This document shows positions 47,201 through 57,000 of a stretch of 64,000 nucleotides of DNA, one piece after another. The DNA is from Flavobacterium supellecticarium. GTDB taxonomy: Bacteria; Bacteroidota; Bacteroidia; Flavobacteriales; Flavobacteriaceae. The stretch is from contig NZ_SSNZ01000009.1 of the NCBI RefSeq assembly GCF_004801375.1, forward strand, positions 92,182 to 156,181, read 5' to 3'. The notes beneath the pieces are model-generated. The model was given only the letters and a program-made list of their open reading frames with translations, did no database searches and was not told where the DNA came from. How positions within the stretch are numbered: the first letter of the stretch is position 1; every line of letters starts with the position of its first letter. Position numbers and translations under genes: made by a program.

Positions 47201-49851
47201 ATTATGTGACGGGTTATCTAAACGTAGTCAAAAATCAAACGTATAACTTTATTCAGGACGGTAACGGTGACAGTTATGCGTCTATTAAAATTGAAATGGT
47301 AAACCAGGGAGACGGTGGTAATCCGGAAGTGAACCCGATATCAAAAGCGGGTTGGTATTTCGGAAGACAAAACCTAAACCGTGTGGTTTATAGTATGAAC
47401 AATGAAGAGGATACCAACAATCTTGAAGGTGTTGTGATGGAACTTATCGGTTGGATTCCAACGTTGTTGGATATTTTCAAAAGTCCAAATGGAAAACTAA
47501 AAGAAAAAGGAATCGCAAGCAAATTTATCTCCGGAAAATCATGGATTCGTTTAATGCAACCGAACCGTGAAAAAATCGGTGGCGGTAGTCGTGTAAAAGA
47601 AGTAAAAATGCATGACGAATGGCAGATAATGACCGATAACCCAAGTGATGAACTATACAAACAACATTACGGACAGGTGTATAGCTATAAAACGGAACAG
47701 GGAAAAACATCGGGAGTAGCTAGCTATGAGCCGATTGGTTCTAAAGAAAATCCGTTTGTAGAACCGTTTTATGATAAAACCAGCAAAAGTTTATTGTTAG
47801 GGCCCGAAACGGAAAACTATATCGAAAAACCTTTCGGAGAATCGTTTTTCCCATCACCGAAAATTACCTATAGTCGGGTAGTGGTTAAAAACCTTGAAAG
47901 AGGGAAAATATTAGGCCCACGGGATCCGGGTGTGGTAAAACGACACGCTACAGGACATGTGGTAACTGAATTCTATACGACTTACGATTTCCCAACTGTG
48001 GTTAACTATACGCCTATGTCATCAAAATATGATAAATCGGATATCCTGGCAAGTTTGTTAAAAATCAATGTTAGAGATCATTTAACACTGTCACAGGGAT
48101 ACTCGATCCATACCAATGATATGGATGGTAAAACGAAGAGCGAACGTATTTATGCCGAAGGACAAGTGGCATTTATTTCCGGAGTGGATTATAAATACCG
48201 GGAAAATCCAAATGCACCTAAAAGTCAGGGAAAACTAAACAATGTGGTGACAACCATTGACGGTGCCGGAAATATCAGTTCAAAACTGGTAGGGGTGGAT
48301 TACGATGTGATCAACGACTTTAGAGAAAGTAAATCGGTAACTCAAACGGCCGGTATTCACTTTAATACTGCTGGTATTCCTTTGTTTATGGTTTTCGTGA
48401 TTATACCGGTTCCGCTACCGAGTTATTCGAAACACGAAAATCAGATCCGAACTGCTGTAACGACAAAAGTGATTCATAGTAGTGGTATCCTGTCGGAAAA
48501 AATTGCGTATGATGTCGGCTCTAAAGTATCTACCAAAAATAATGCGTGGGATGCCGATACCGGACAAGTATTGTTAACCGAAACAACAAATGAATATAAT
48601 GATAATTACTACAGTTTTAATTTCCCGGCATACTGGTCGTATAAAGGAATGGGACAGGTAGCGAAAAATATCGGATTGGAATGTGCGATTTCCAATATCA
48701 ATAACACCGATAAATATAAAATGGATGGTGGTTATAATGCAGCCAAATATTTAATGGATGGTGATGAAGTGTGGGTTGATGGAATCAATCGATCGGAACA
48801 AGACCAGAAATTTTTCGCCTGGGTAGTTAAAAATAAAGAACTCGGGAATGAATTTATGATGATTGATCGTAATGGTTTGCGTATCACCAGAGATAATATC
48901 ATTAATGGTAGTATTAAGATAATCCGATCCGGATATCGAAATATGCTGGAAGCCTCAATGGCAGCTGTAACCTCTGTTAAAAATCCGCTTTATAATTATA
49001 ACTGGAACAATCAGATGGTATCGATGAAGTCGAACATCGGAAACAATCCGTTTTTCTCGTCAACATTTAACGATTATAGAATCGTAAATGCATCGGCAGT
49101 TGAATACAATAATATCTGGGCAGCGCAATGTGAATGTGATTTGCCAAAGATGACCTACGATAATGGAAACCTAGTTTTTGAATATGAAAAAGACAATAAT
49201 ACCAGTGACCCGGATGATATTGCCGCAAACTCGTATAATCCGTATGTATATAATGTCTTAGGAAACTGGAGAGCCAACAAATCGTATGCGTATTTAACAG
49301 GAAGAAATTTTACGGATAACACGAATGATCTGAACCCTACACTACGAAAAACAGGTTTCTTTAACAATTTTGAGTCGTTCTATGTTTATAATGCTTTTAC
49401 CGGGAGATGGGAGAAGAATGCGCAGTATTCCAACTTTGGTAAATGGACTTTTGCATCAGAAATAACACAGTTCAGCCCATATGGTCAGGAAGTGGAAAAC
49501 AAAGATGCGTTAAACCGTTATTCATCGGCCTTCTTTGGCTATAATAACCGTTTCCCAATGGCAGTGGCATCCAATTCAAAATATAAAGAAATGGCGTTTG
49601 ACGGTTTTGAAGATTATGATTTCTCTACCTGTCTGACTTCAGCGCACTTTAATTTCCAGGGACTTCTAAAACCAAATGAGATAACCGTTTCGTCGAAACA
49701 ATCGCATACCGGTAGAAAGAGTTTAAAAGTGGAGGCTGGAAAAAGTGCCCTGCTTAAAAAACAAGTCGTTTCCTGTATTGAGGTGCCAAGTAATACAGTA
49801 ACGAAAGTGAAACCAGTAGTAAAAGTATTAGCTAAAGACATTAAAAAATAA
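44260..49851 (+). CDS. 1863-residue RHS/SpvB-related giant protein
   Basis: A hydrophobic N-terminus (VVAIYLAMMLFLEMVQPMAVYAL) serves as signal or anchor. Residues 45-100 (DLASGDFNYNIPI, GGYPLNLAYNSG, SWVGLGWDLNVGQINRQ) match the start of RHS/SpvB-like shells, where LGWxLN is characteristic. The remainder is beta-rich, with segments such as LPSGGRIELNYEADDYGHVQD that fit a toxin-complex-like or RHS scaffold. The C-terminal region has the DKDALNRYSS-like and YNNRFPMAVASN motifs. There is no T9SS domain or nuclease tip. It probably builds a shell or surface fibre with the products of the following genes, 9 bases downstream. Confidence 0.8.
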   Translation: MIQKIRTSKVTKVVAIYLAMMLFLEMVQPMAVYALTSGPSQPEFESFTPIGTSDMVDLASGDFNYNIPIMDVGGYPLNLAYNSGVTMDQEASWVGLGWDLNVGQINRQMRGLPDDFKGDEMIYENSMKDNVTIGSNANLFLAGFGIGEMAIPSIGLGVKYNNYDGFGFSVNGGLSYQISDNLSVGMNMESSASEGVSVSPSVSFDKKKTDKDKKDYTLTGSVGVSLNSRKGLESAMMSYKSTKNNTNLKNIRDKRDVLSGSLSFGDVSFTPTKRVGMVSSNFMFGMNVEAEFWGVEPGMKFSGYRTSQGIKSSEKYKTERGYGFENSYSAGSTDILDFNREKDRTFNKNTTSLPITNNTYDLYSIQGQGVSGMFRPYKSQVGFVYDNYVQDDTNGGSFGLEFGAGGGVHFGFDATITKGNSASGLWASSNPALARFREKVSGNKVDYEKVFFKNIGGYHVDKELNLFNTQLGAYDPIKLEIGGTKFSRNTILNYSRNGSYIQNASYVKRDGRLGRNQVIQKLTRAEAQKFGFQTQFSPYSLAGKHDHHTSEVRIIKEGGDRYIFGRAAYNSIKREATFDVGSNPGVNCSKGLVNYNPGSDNSANNSKDGDQYFNRITTPAYAHTYLLTSVLSSDYQDLKNDGPTDDDLGTYTKFTYNNTQPYKWRIPFKENVANYDEGLRSSKKDNKGNYQYGEKEMLYIKKIETKTHVAIFEISARKDAYGVKGENGGIGMDSKSYKLDKISLYSKPEYLANPTGATPIKVAHFEYDYSLCQGVENHENANMSGGAYDGQKGKLTLKKVYFTYKKSNMGKYTPYTFNYGYNPSYDVKAYDIWGNYKPVAANVGCGTSDALSNAEFGYVDQKDRAAADQYASAWLLNNVSLPSGGRIELNYEADDYGHVQDRDVMEMFKVVGAGQAPLTSLSQLNNTKLYESFNPSRYLYIKLDDSNFQDFHERYIKPIQNDPIYFRFLVNMAPNDNAKYDYVTGYLNVVKNQTYNFIQDGNGDSYASIKIEMVNQGDGGNPEVNPISKAGWYFGRQNLNRVVYSMNNEEDTNNLEGVVMELIGWIPTLLDIFKSPNGKLKEKGIASKFISGKSWIRLMQPNREKIGGGSRVKEVKMHDEWQIMTDNPSDELYKQHYGQVYSYKTEQGKTSGVASYEPIGSKENPFVEPFYDKTSKSLLLGPETENYIEKPFGESFFPSPKITYSRVVVKNLERGKILGPRDPGVVKRHATGHVVTEFYTTYDFPTVVNYTPMSSKYDKSDILASLLKINVRDHLTLSQGYSIHTNDMDGKTKSERIYAEGQVAFISGVDYKYRENPNAPKSQGKLNNVVTTIDGAGNISSKLVGVDYDVINDFRESKSVTQTAGIHFNTAGIPLFMVFVIIPVPLPSYSKHENQIRTAVTTKVIHSSGILSEKIAYDVGSKVSTKNNAWDADTGQVLLTETTNEYNDNYYSFNFPAYWSYKGMGQVAKNIGLECAISNINNTDKYKMDGGYNAAKYLMDGDEVWVDGINRSEQDQKFFAWVVKNKELGNEFMMIDRNGLRITRDNIINGSIKIIRSGYRNMLEASMAAVTSVKNPLYNYNWNNQMVSMKSNIGNNPFFSSTFNDYRIVNASAVEYNNIWAAQCECDLPKMTYDNGNLVFEYEKDNNTSDPDDIAANSYNPYVYNVLGNWRANKSYAYLTGRNFTDNTNDLNPTLRKTGFFNNFESFYVYNAFTGRWEKNAQYSNFGKWTFASEITQFSPYGQEVENKDALNRYSSAFFGYNNRFPMAVASNSKYKEMAFDGFEDYDFSTCLTSAHFNFQGLLKPNEITVSSKQSHTGRKSLKVEAGKSALLKKQVVSCIEVPSNTVTKVKPVVKVLAKDIKK

Positions 49852-49859
49852 TAGTAGAG

Positions 49860-52800
49860 ATGATTCGTATAAAATTGAAAAATTTAGTTTTAATAGTGTT
49901 TTTACTATTGTCTGGCATGACTGTTTTGGCTCAGGTTTCTCCGGAAGAAAAACAGGCACTGATTGATATCTATAACAGTACTAATGGTAAGCAATGGAAA
50001 AACAATAAAGGCTGGGATGTTAATAATCCTAAATCGGTTGTGACTTCCTGGGATGCTGCAAAGAAAACAGGATGGTATGGTATTACCGTTAAAGACGGCC
50101 ATGTTACCGATATTGTTTTAAGCGATAATAATCTTGTTGGAGAATTAAAAGCAGATCCGGACGCATTTCAGGCGTTGACTCGTTTTTTAATCAATGGGAA
50201 TAACGTAACCGGCGAACTAGCCGAGGATCTATTGGAACCATTGGGAGAGCTGCCTAAATATATGGACGAAGCTCCAAAGGTGGCAAAAGAAACAGCGGTT
50301 AAGCGTGTTGCTGATGCAAAGGTGGAAAAAGTAGTGGTTGCAGATAATGCAACGGCTGTAACAACCGAGAGAAAACGTTGGGAATCCTGTACCAGAGATA
50401 ATCCCAATTCACCGATAGTAAAAAATATATTCCTGAAGTTTATAAAATATCTGGTTAATGCCAAGAATAGTGGTGTGCCGGATTATCAGATTGAAGGAAG
50501 TAACCCGCCGGAGTTTAATGCATTAAAACCGTTTATCACCGACCCGAATCCTAAGATTACGCACTTTGTTACCGATATTGATCCTTCGAATAATACTCTG
50601 AGGGAAATGCGTTTCTCTTTTACCGGGGATCACGGGGAACACGATGTTTGGCTTTCCGGTATTTTTTCGGATATCGCCAACGTTAACTTTGATATTGATT
50701 TAAGTAGCTATACTGATTACGATCATTATATGGATTTGCAAGGGGAGTATTCGGATATTTATCCGGGGTATAAAATCCATTTAAAGCGATTTGATATCAT
50801 GCACGTCAATTTCTGCCCGGATAGATTGCCTGTGTGTGGCGATAAAAACCGAATGGTACTGTCTGGACCTTCCGGACTACCAACAATATGTGCCGGACAA
50901 TTTGTTATGGCTACCTTTTATCCTGCTATGGCTAGTGCCGATTATAATTTTACGGTTGTAAATTCAGCAACGGGTGCTACTGTATATACCGGTACGTTTA
51001 GTGGAGCCAACAATGTGTATATCAATGCGCTGGAAGCCGGTTCTTATACATTGTATATGGATGTTATGAATTATGACAGTGGCTGTACCTTTTCGGAGGA
51101 ACAAAATTTTACGGTTCAAAATTGTGCTAGCTTCTGTGCTTCCAATAATCCCAATACCGTAATTGTAAAATATTTATATCTTAATTTAATAAACCATCTG
51201 GTTGCAAAAATGGTGACCGACGGTATGATCCCGGATGGGTATTTCCCGCCGCAATTGAGTGCCTTGGTACCCTATATTTCGGATCCTAATCCTAAAATTT
51301 ACAACGCACATTTTGCAAATCACGGCGAGTATTTCCGTTTTTCATTTGCAAATCATGGATCCGATTATGATGTATCGCTACGATATACGCCAGGTACCAC
51401 TGTAATCGGTATCGATTTGTCCGGATATTCATCACCCAATTTAGTCTCGACTATTCCGGTACTCTTAAATTCAAATGCGATGGAGCCGAATCATACGGTG
51501 AAACATATCGATTTTTGTCCGGCAACTCCAGTGTATTGTACGACAACAAATCCAAATGCTCCCGTGATCAAAAATCTGTTTGTTAATTTGATTAATAAAT
51601 TAAGAACGCTTTCTAATGCGAGTGTGCCTAATGGATATACTTGTACAGAATTAACTGCTTTGGCACCATATGTTACGGATGCGAGTCCTAAAATTTACAA
51701 CTTTGTTAATTCCGGTAGTTCGATTTCATTCTCCTTTAATCCACACGGTTCACAATATGACGTAGTGGTTCCGCTTCTAAGTAATTTAAGTATTACGAAT
51801 GTGGAGTTCAATAATTTTGTGGCTCCGGATATGCAGGCGACATTTAAGACAACTTTCAGTAACGGTTCGGTAAATAACACGGTTGGAAAGGTAAAACATA
51901 TCAATTTGTGTCCAGATGAATTATACTGTGTGTCGCACGTGGCAATTGTAGTGGACGAATCCGGATCGCTTGATGATACCGAAATCCGAAAAATCAAAAA
52001 ACAACTAAAAGCATTTGTTCAGCAACAAGCCGATACGAATGATAATTTAGGAACCAATATCTATATTTCCCTGATCGGTATGTCCGACAGTGATACCTAC
52101 AACAGAGCCGATGCCATCATGCAGGTTAAAATTACAAACGGTTCGACTTTAAATCAATTTAATAACTGGATTAACAGTTTTGGTGCCCGATACGGTCAAA
52201 CGGGAATCAGTCATGGTTCCGATTACTGGAAAAGTGCTTTAGACAAAGCATTAAGCACCTCGATGAAACCTAAAGGAGTTATTATGATCACCGATGGTTG
52301 TCAGACGTCCAATGTTACGAATTTGGTTAACACGATGAAATTATTTGATAATTATAGAAATCCGGCGAATCCAACAACTTCATTAAACCCAAATGCACCG
52401 CATTTATATGTACTGGGAATCGAAAACGGTTTCTATGTGGATTCGGAAACGGTAGTAAGTCAGCGAATGGCGCAAAACCAGGATCCTAATCTAAATCCGG
52501 CTTTGGTAGCACCTGCTTTGGGAACTAACGATTTCGCCCGAATTGCTCCGGTTGAACATACCGATGTAATTCAAACACAAGCGGAATCACGTCTTAGAAA
52601 ATCATTAAAATTCTTATTGGGTTATCCTGCAGATCAATTCCCGGTAGCGAGTATCGATTATTTTAAACCGGCCGATTATTATGGTCATGATAACTTTAAT
52701 ATCCTGGGTTCAGACGATCGTTACCTTTCGGAGAAATTGGTCGACAGTCAGATTTCTTGTGGAATCTCCATTACAAAAGATTTTTGTGAAGATTGTTATT

Positions 52801-53315
52801 CGTTCCAACCGGAACCAGGGAAAGAATATATCTTAAGTGCCTGGGCAAAAGAAGAAACGAACGAGCAGTTTAAAACATTTGAGAATCCTGCGATTACACT
52901 GATTTTTTATCACAATAAACAGGCATTGCCACAACACGAAATATCAAGAATCACAGCAATACCTTCCGGTGAAATTATCGACGGATGGCAACGCATCTTT
53001 ACCAAGTTTATGATTCCGTATTCGACAACAAGTGCTATCAATAATACCATTTCAATTGGAGTGGAACTAACGAATAACAGCCCGAGTATTCCGGTTTATT
53101 TTGATGATATACGCGTGCATCCTTTAAAAGGTAGTATGAAATCATTTGTATACGATCCGGAAACCTTTAAACTGATGTCGGAATTAGACGATAACAACTA
53201 CGCTACTTTTTATGAGTATGATAATGAAGGCGGATTGGTACGTATTAAAAAAGAAACGGAAAGAGGTGTGAAAACGATTCAGGAAACCCGTTCCGGAAGT
53301 GTAATTAAAAACTAA
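49860..53315 (+). CDS. 1151-residue exported protein: LRR-like, Cys-led repeats, vWA and RHS-associated C-terminal domain
   Basis: A signal peptide (LVLIVFLLLSGMTVLAQ) is followed by a leucine-rich-repeat-like cap (ALIDIYNSTNGKQWKNN, GWYGITVKDGHVTDIVLSDN, residues 30-120). Three copies of a Cys-led module start at C177, C426 and C560 and end in [IV]xH[IV][ND][FL]CP; an Ig-like segment separates the first two. A von Willebrand A domain of about 690-870 has an intact MIDAS DESGS at 699-703 and ITDGC later. The C-terminal ~200 residues (YILSAWAKEE, FDDIRVHPLKGSMKSFVYD, FYEYDNEGGLVRIKKETERG) are typical of RHS-associated proteins in this phylum. It likely binds a partner in a metal-dependent way. 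Confidence 0.82.
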   Translation: MIRIKLKNLVLIVFLLLSGMTVLAQVSPEEKQALIDIYNSTNGKQWKNNKGWDVNNPKSVVTSWDAAKKTGWYGITVKDGHVTDIVLSDNNLVGELKADPDAFQALTRFLINGNNVTGELAEDLLEPLGELPKYMDEAPKVAKETAVKRVADAKVEKVVVADNATAVTTERKRWESCTRDNPNSPIVKNIFLKFIKYLVNAKNSGVPDYQIEGSNPPEFNALKPFITDPNPKITHFVTDIDPSNNTLREMRFSFTGDHGEHDVWLSGIFSDIANVNFDIDLSSYTDYDHYMDLQGEYSDIYPGYKIHLKRFDIMHVNFCPDRLPVCGDKNRMVLSGPSGLPTICAGQFVMATFYPAMASADYNFTVVNSATGATVYTGTFSGANNVYINALEAGSYTLYMDVMNYDSGCTFSEEQNFTVQNCASFCASNNPNTVIVKYLYLNLINHLVAKMVTDGMIPDGYFPPQLSALVPYISDPNPKIYNAHFANHGEYFRFSFANHGSDYDVSLRYTPGTTVIGIDLSGYSSPNLVSTIPVLLNSNAMEPNHTVKHIDFCPATPVYCTTTNPNAPVIKNLFVNLINKLRTLSNASVPNGYTCTELTALAPYVTDASPKIYNFVNSGSSISFSFNPHGSQYDVVVPLLSNLSITNVEFNNFVAPDMQATFKTTFSNGSVNNTVGKVKHINLCPDELYCVSHVAIVVDESGSLDDTEIRKIKKQLKAFVQQQADTNDNLGTNIYISLIGMSDSDTYNRADAIMQVKITNGSTLNQFNNWINSFGARYGQTGISHGSDYWKSALDKALSTSMKPKGVIMITDGCQTSNVTNLVNTMKLFDNYRNPANPTTSLNPNAPHLYVLGIENGFYVDSETVVSQRMAQNQDPNLNPALVAPALGTNDFARIAPVEHTDVIQTQAESRLRKSLKFLLGYPADQFPVASIDYFKPADYYGHDNFNILGSDDRYLSEKLVDSQISCGISITKDFCEDCYSFQPEPGKEYILSAWAKEETNEQFKTFENPAITLIFYHNKQALPQHEISRITAIPSGEIIDGWQRIFTKFMIPYSTTSAINNTISIGVELTNNSPSIPVYFDDIRVHPLKGSMKSFVYDPETFKLMSELDDNNYATFYEYDNEGGLVRIKKETERGVKTIQETRSGSVIKN
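50388..50819 (+). repeat. Cys-led module, copy 1 (vWA protein)
   Basis: Residues 177-320. It starts CTRDNPNSPIVKNIFLKF, contains FITDPNPKI, a HGEHDV motif, and ends HVNFCP. Confidence 0.7.
51135..51521 (+). repeat. Cys-led module, copy 2 (vWA protein)
   Basis: Residues 426-554. It starts CASNNPNTVIVKYLYLNL, contains YISDPNPKIYN and HGSDYDV, and ends HIDFCP. Confidence 0.75.
51537..51914 (+). repeat. Cys-led module, copy 3 (vWA protein)
   Basis: Residues 560-685. It starts CTTTNPNAPVIKNLFVNL, contains YVTDASPKIYN and HGSQYDV, and ends HINLCP. Confidence 0.75.
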
Positions 53316-53324
53316 AGGATAGTC

Positions 53325-54047
53325 ATGGTAAATAAAATCATCACATCCGTTTCCATCCTTTTTATGGGGTGTCTCGTTCAGGCACAAACCGTAGGAGAGG
53401 TTTTTAAGAAAATTACAACCGGATACAGTATCGCACAACCACTGCAGTATAAAACCGATTATAAACTGTTTAAAGATCATAAGTCGACGAAGGTAGAAGA
53501 AAACTATAAAGGAGTCTTTTATAAAAATGCGGCGAACGAGGTTTACATTAAAATCAATGATACGGAGATTATTAATACGAAGAAAACCAATATAAAAGTT
53601 AGCCACTCCGAAAATGCTATTGTGGTTTCGAATCCAGTCGACAATTATTTCGGTGAAGCCGATTTTAATAAAGTCTTCGAATTGTGTAAACTGATTTCGT
53701 TTAAAGATTTTAAGACCTATTGGGAAATTGTTCTGGAACCGAAAACCTATTCCGGATTGACCTATTCCAAGATCGTTTTAAATGTATCGAAAACCTATTT
53801 TATACAAAAACAGATCTTTTACTATAACACGGGAATTAATTTTTCCAAGGATTATAAAGGAACAGATGTTAATTATCCGAGATTGGAAGTGGTTTATAGC
53901 GATTATAGCAGAAAAGCAATTCCACCTTCGGTTTTCAATACGCAAAACTACCTTTCCTTCTCTGGTCAGAATAGTATTGTTTTAGCTCAACGGTTTAAAA
54001 AGTACGAAATAATTGATCAACGAATTATTTCTAATAACATAAAATAA
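53325..54047 (+). CDS. 240-residue exported protein of the RHS operon
   Basis: The protein has a signal peptide ([17 protein letters not shown]) and a mature part of alternating beta strands ([36 protein letters not shown], [12 protein letters not shown]), reminiscent of periplasmic LolA-like or carrier folds. I cannot assign it to a family. It lies between the vWA gene (9 bases) and the giant RHS gene (11 bases), so it is probably a periplasmic helper of these large exported proteins. Confidence 0.75.
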   Translation: MVNKIITSVSILFMGCLVQAQTVGEVFKKITTGYSIAQPLQYKTDYKLFKDHKSTKVEENYKGVFYKNAANEVYIKINDTEIINTKKTNIKVSHSENAIVVSNPVDNYFGEADFNKVFELCKLISFKDFKTYWEIVLEPKTYSGLTYSKIVLNVSKTYFIQKQIFYYNTGINFSKDYKGTDVNYPRLEVVYSDYSRKAIPPSVFNTQNYLSFSGQNSIVLAQRFKKYEIIDQRIISNNIK

Positions 54048-54058
54048 AAATCAGATAT

Positions 54059-57000
54059 ATGTATATCCCTAAGCGTTTATTTATTTTAGTATTTACATTA
54101 TTTACAGCATTTGTTTTTGGACAACAGGAAGAAACGATGGGAAGCTATAGTTCGGGTAGCCAGTTGCATAGTTTACCCATGCTTCAGGTCGTCGATCCAA
54201 AATATGCTTCTTTAAGTCAGCAGAATGTTTTTACATCTGTAGATCCCGCGGTATATGTCCATTTTGGGTTTCAGGACGATTTAATCAATACGGCGGCAAA
54301 TTTGGCCATATACTCTTGTGAGGTACGGCTAAAAGTTATGCCATTTAATAATTCGAATGGTTCTTTGAATGCTTATACTATTACGCTAAAGATTAAACGT
54401 GATAATGTAACCGAAACGGTAAAAATGAATGATTATGTGGTGTATAAATTACCAGGTATTCATAAAGCCAATGTTGCAGTAGAGGAAATACGTTATATGG
54501 ACGCAATGGATCAGGTTATCCCTTTGGTTAGTAATTCTGCGGCTTATTTAAGGCTAACGTTTAAAACGGATCGCTATTATAATATTAAAAATACAACGGT
54601 TAATCCGGTTACGAAAAGACTCATTAAGTACAATGGAATGTCGGAAATGATCGTTAACAATGTAAGTGATGGTGCCGAAGAATTAGAAATCAACTGGACG
54701 CGCTATAATGAAGCACCAGCGACGGAATATGAACTGGAATGGACCTGGGTAGATAACTTTGGACCAAATGGTGTGAAATTGTTGCCAAACCAGATTACCT
54801 TAACAGAGCAGGATTTTAAACTGAATAGTACAAGAGTACAAACCAAAGAGTTAAAGTACAGAATTCCGTTGGTGTTTTCCAAAGGATATCTGGTATATCG
54901 TGTAAGACCGGTTGGACGCTTCCTGGACGATACAAAAAAGAGCTATTTTGGAACCTGGTCTTCAGGATTGGCCGGTGCTTTCCAGAATGTAGCTAACTGG
55001 GGTACTTTCCTTGAAATTGATGCCGATCACGAAGTAGGTAAAAAGAACTGGCAATATCAGGCCTCTTTTGCTGAAGACGGTAAGAAAAAAGAAGTTGTAA
55101 GTTATTTCGACGGTACTTTGCGTAACCGTCAAACGGTTACAAAAACCAATACCAATAATAAAACAATTGTTGGAGAGTCAGTATATGATAACCAGGGACG
55201 TGTAGCTGTAGAAGTATTGCCAACGCCTATCGAAGCTTCCGGTATTCGTTATTACCGGGACTTAAATAAAAATGATGCCGGGAAGGTTTTTACCCATCAT
55301 GATTTCGATTGGGACCGACTCAATGGATTAATCTGCGAACCTATAGTGCCACCGGGAATGTCAAAAAACTCGGGTGCCAGTAAATATTATTCGGAACAAA
55401 ATACAATAGTAGGAAACTACCAGGATTATGTGCCGAATGCCAATAAATATCCTTTTTCTCAGATTGAATATACACCAGATAATACCGGAAGAATCCGAAG
55501 AAAAGGAAGTGTAGGGCAAGATCTTCAATTGGGTACCGGTCATGAAATGAGTTATTTTTATTTGCAACCGGATCAGGAAGAATTAAACCGACTTTTCGGA
55601 TATAAAGTAGGGGATTTCAAACGCTATAAAAAGAATGTAGTTGTCGATCCGAACAAACAGGTTAGTATCAGTTATCTGGATCCTCAGGGAAGAACTGTTG
55701 CTACCGCGCTGGCCGGAGACAATCAGAAAGAGCCTATGGTGTCATTGGAAGATGAAACCAATAACGCATTACACCAGATGACAACGGCTAATGTGTTGTC
55801 GAATAACGATGCCTATGCTACTGGACTAAACGGAATTCTGTTGGATGGAGTACGATCAAATAAGCAGATAGGTGTTGTTAAGGATGAATCGTTAACATTT
55901 AATTATGGACTAACGCATACCACGAATAGTTATACTGACTATTGTATGGGCGGAAAACACTATCCTTTTGTCTTTGATTGGGTCATCCGACTTAAGGACG
56001 ATTGTGGGAACGATTTATTACTTAGACGAGGCGACGGATCTGTTAACTATATACAATTAGGATCGGTTAATCTAAATTCGTTTACACCCTACGCACCACC
56101 GATTGTTTTAAATTATAGTGCTGGGACGGGTGTGCTAAAAATAGGTTCGTATACTTTGAATAAAGATATCCGGGTGAATCAAGCAGCTTTAGAGCAATAT
56201 GCGGATGATTATATCACATTACTAAAACAAGAGACCAATGTGTGTTATCCGGATTTAGGAGCCTTTACGGTCGATATTAGCGAAGAAGACTGTCACGTGA
56301 CGTGTAGAAGTTGTGAAGAAGCGCTGATCTGTACCTATTTGACTCCACAGGAATGTGCAGCATATAGAACAACGTTCCCTGCTGGTACAGACGAAAGTGT
56401 ATTGGGTGACATCAATGTAAGAGAATATTATGTCTTACTTGCCGAACGAAAATATGTAATCGACAATTTGAATACCAATTTCGCAGGAAGTTCATTTGCA
56501 TATAATGGATCAATATATGTAGATCAGAATGGACTTGTTTCACAGTATACCATCAATATATATGTGACTCGTTTCAAAAAGGAACTTAGAGCAATGTTAG
56601 ATGGTTGTAGAGAATTGTGTATACAACCGGGAGATACCTGTAATATCAATACCAGTATATTGTTATCGGATGTTAGTCCGCACGGACAATACGGATCAAT
56701 TTCAGGAATCGATTTCCCAACGGCACAACCGGGTGGAACAACAACACCTGCAACCAGTGTAGATGATACCTTGAGTTTGTTTAATGAAGACAACCAATTG
56801 TTATATGGAGGTTCTTCAACACAGACGTATGTCGATTTGGATACCGGATTAACCGTTACACAAAATGTATCGAACTATAACTGGAGAAGACCGGCAACGC
56901 CATATATGGATGATAATGGTGATGTTGCAAAGGTTAAAGTAGAAAGAATTAATTACAACACCTATATTCCGGAAATTATGCCTTCGGCTAGTGTCGAAGA

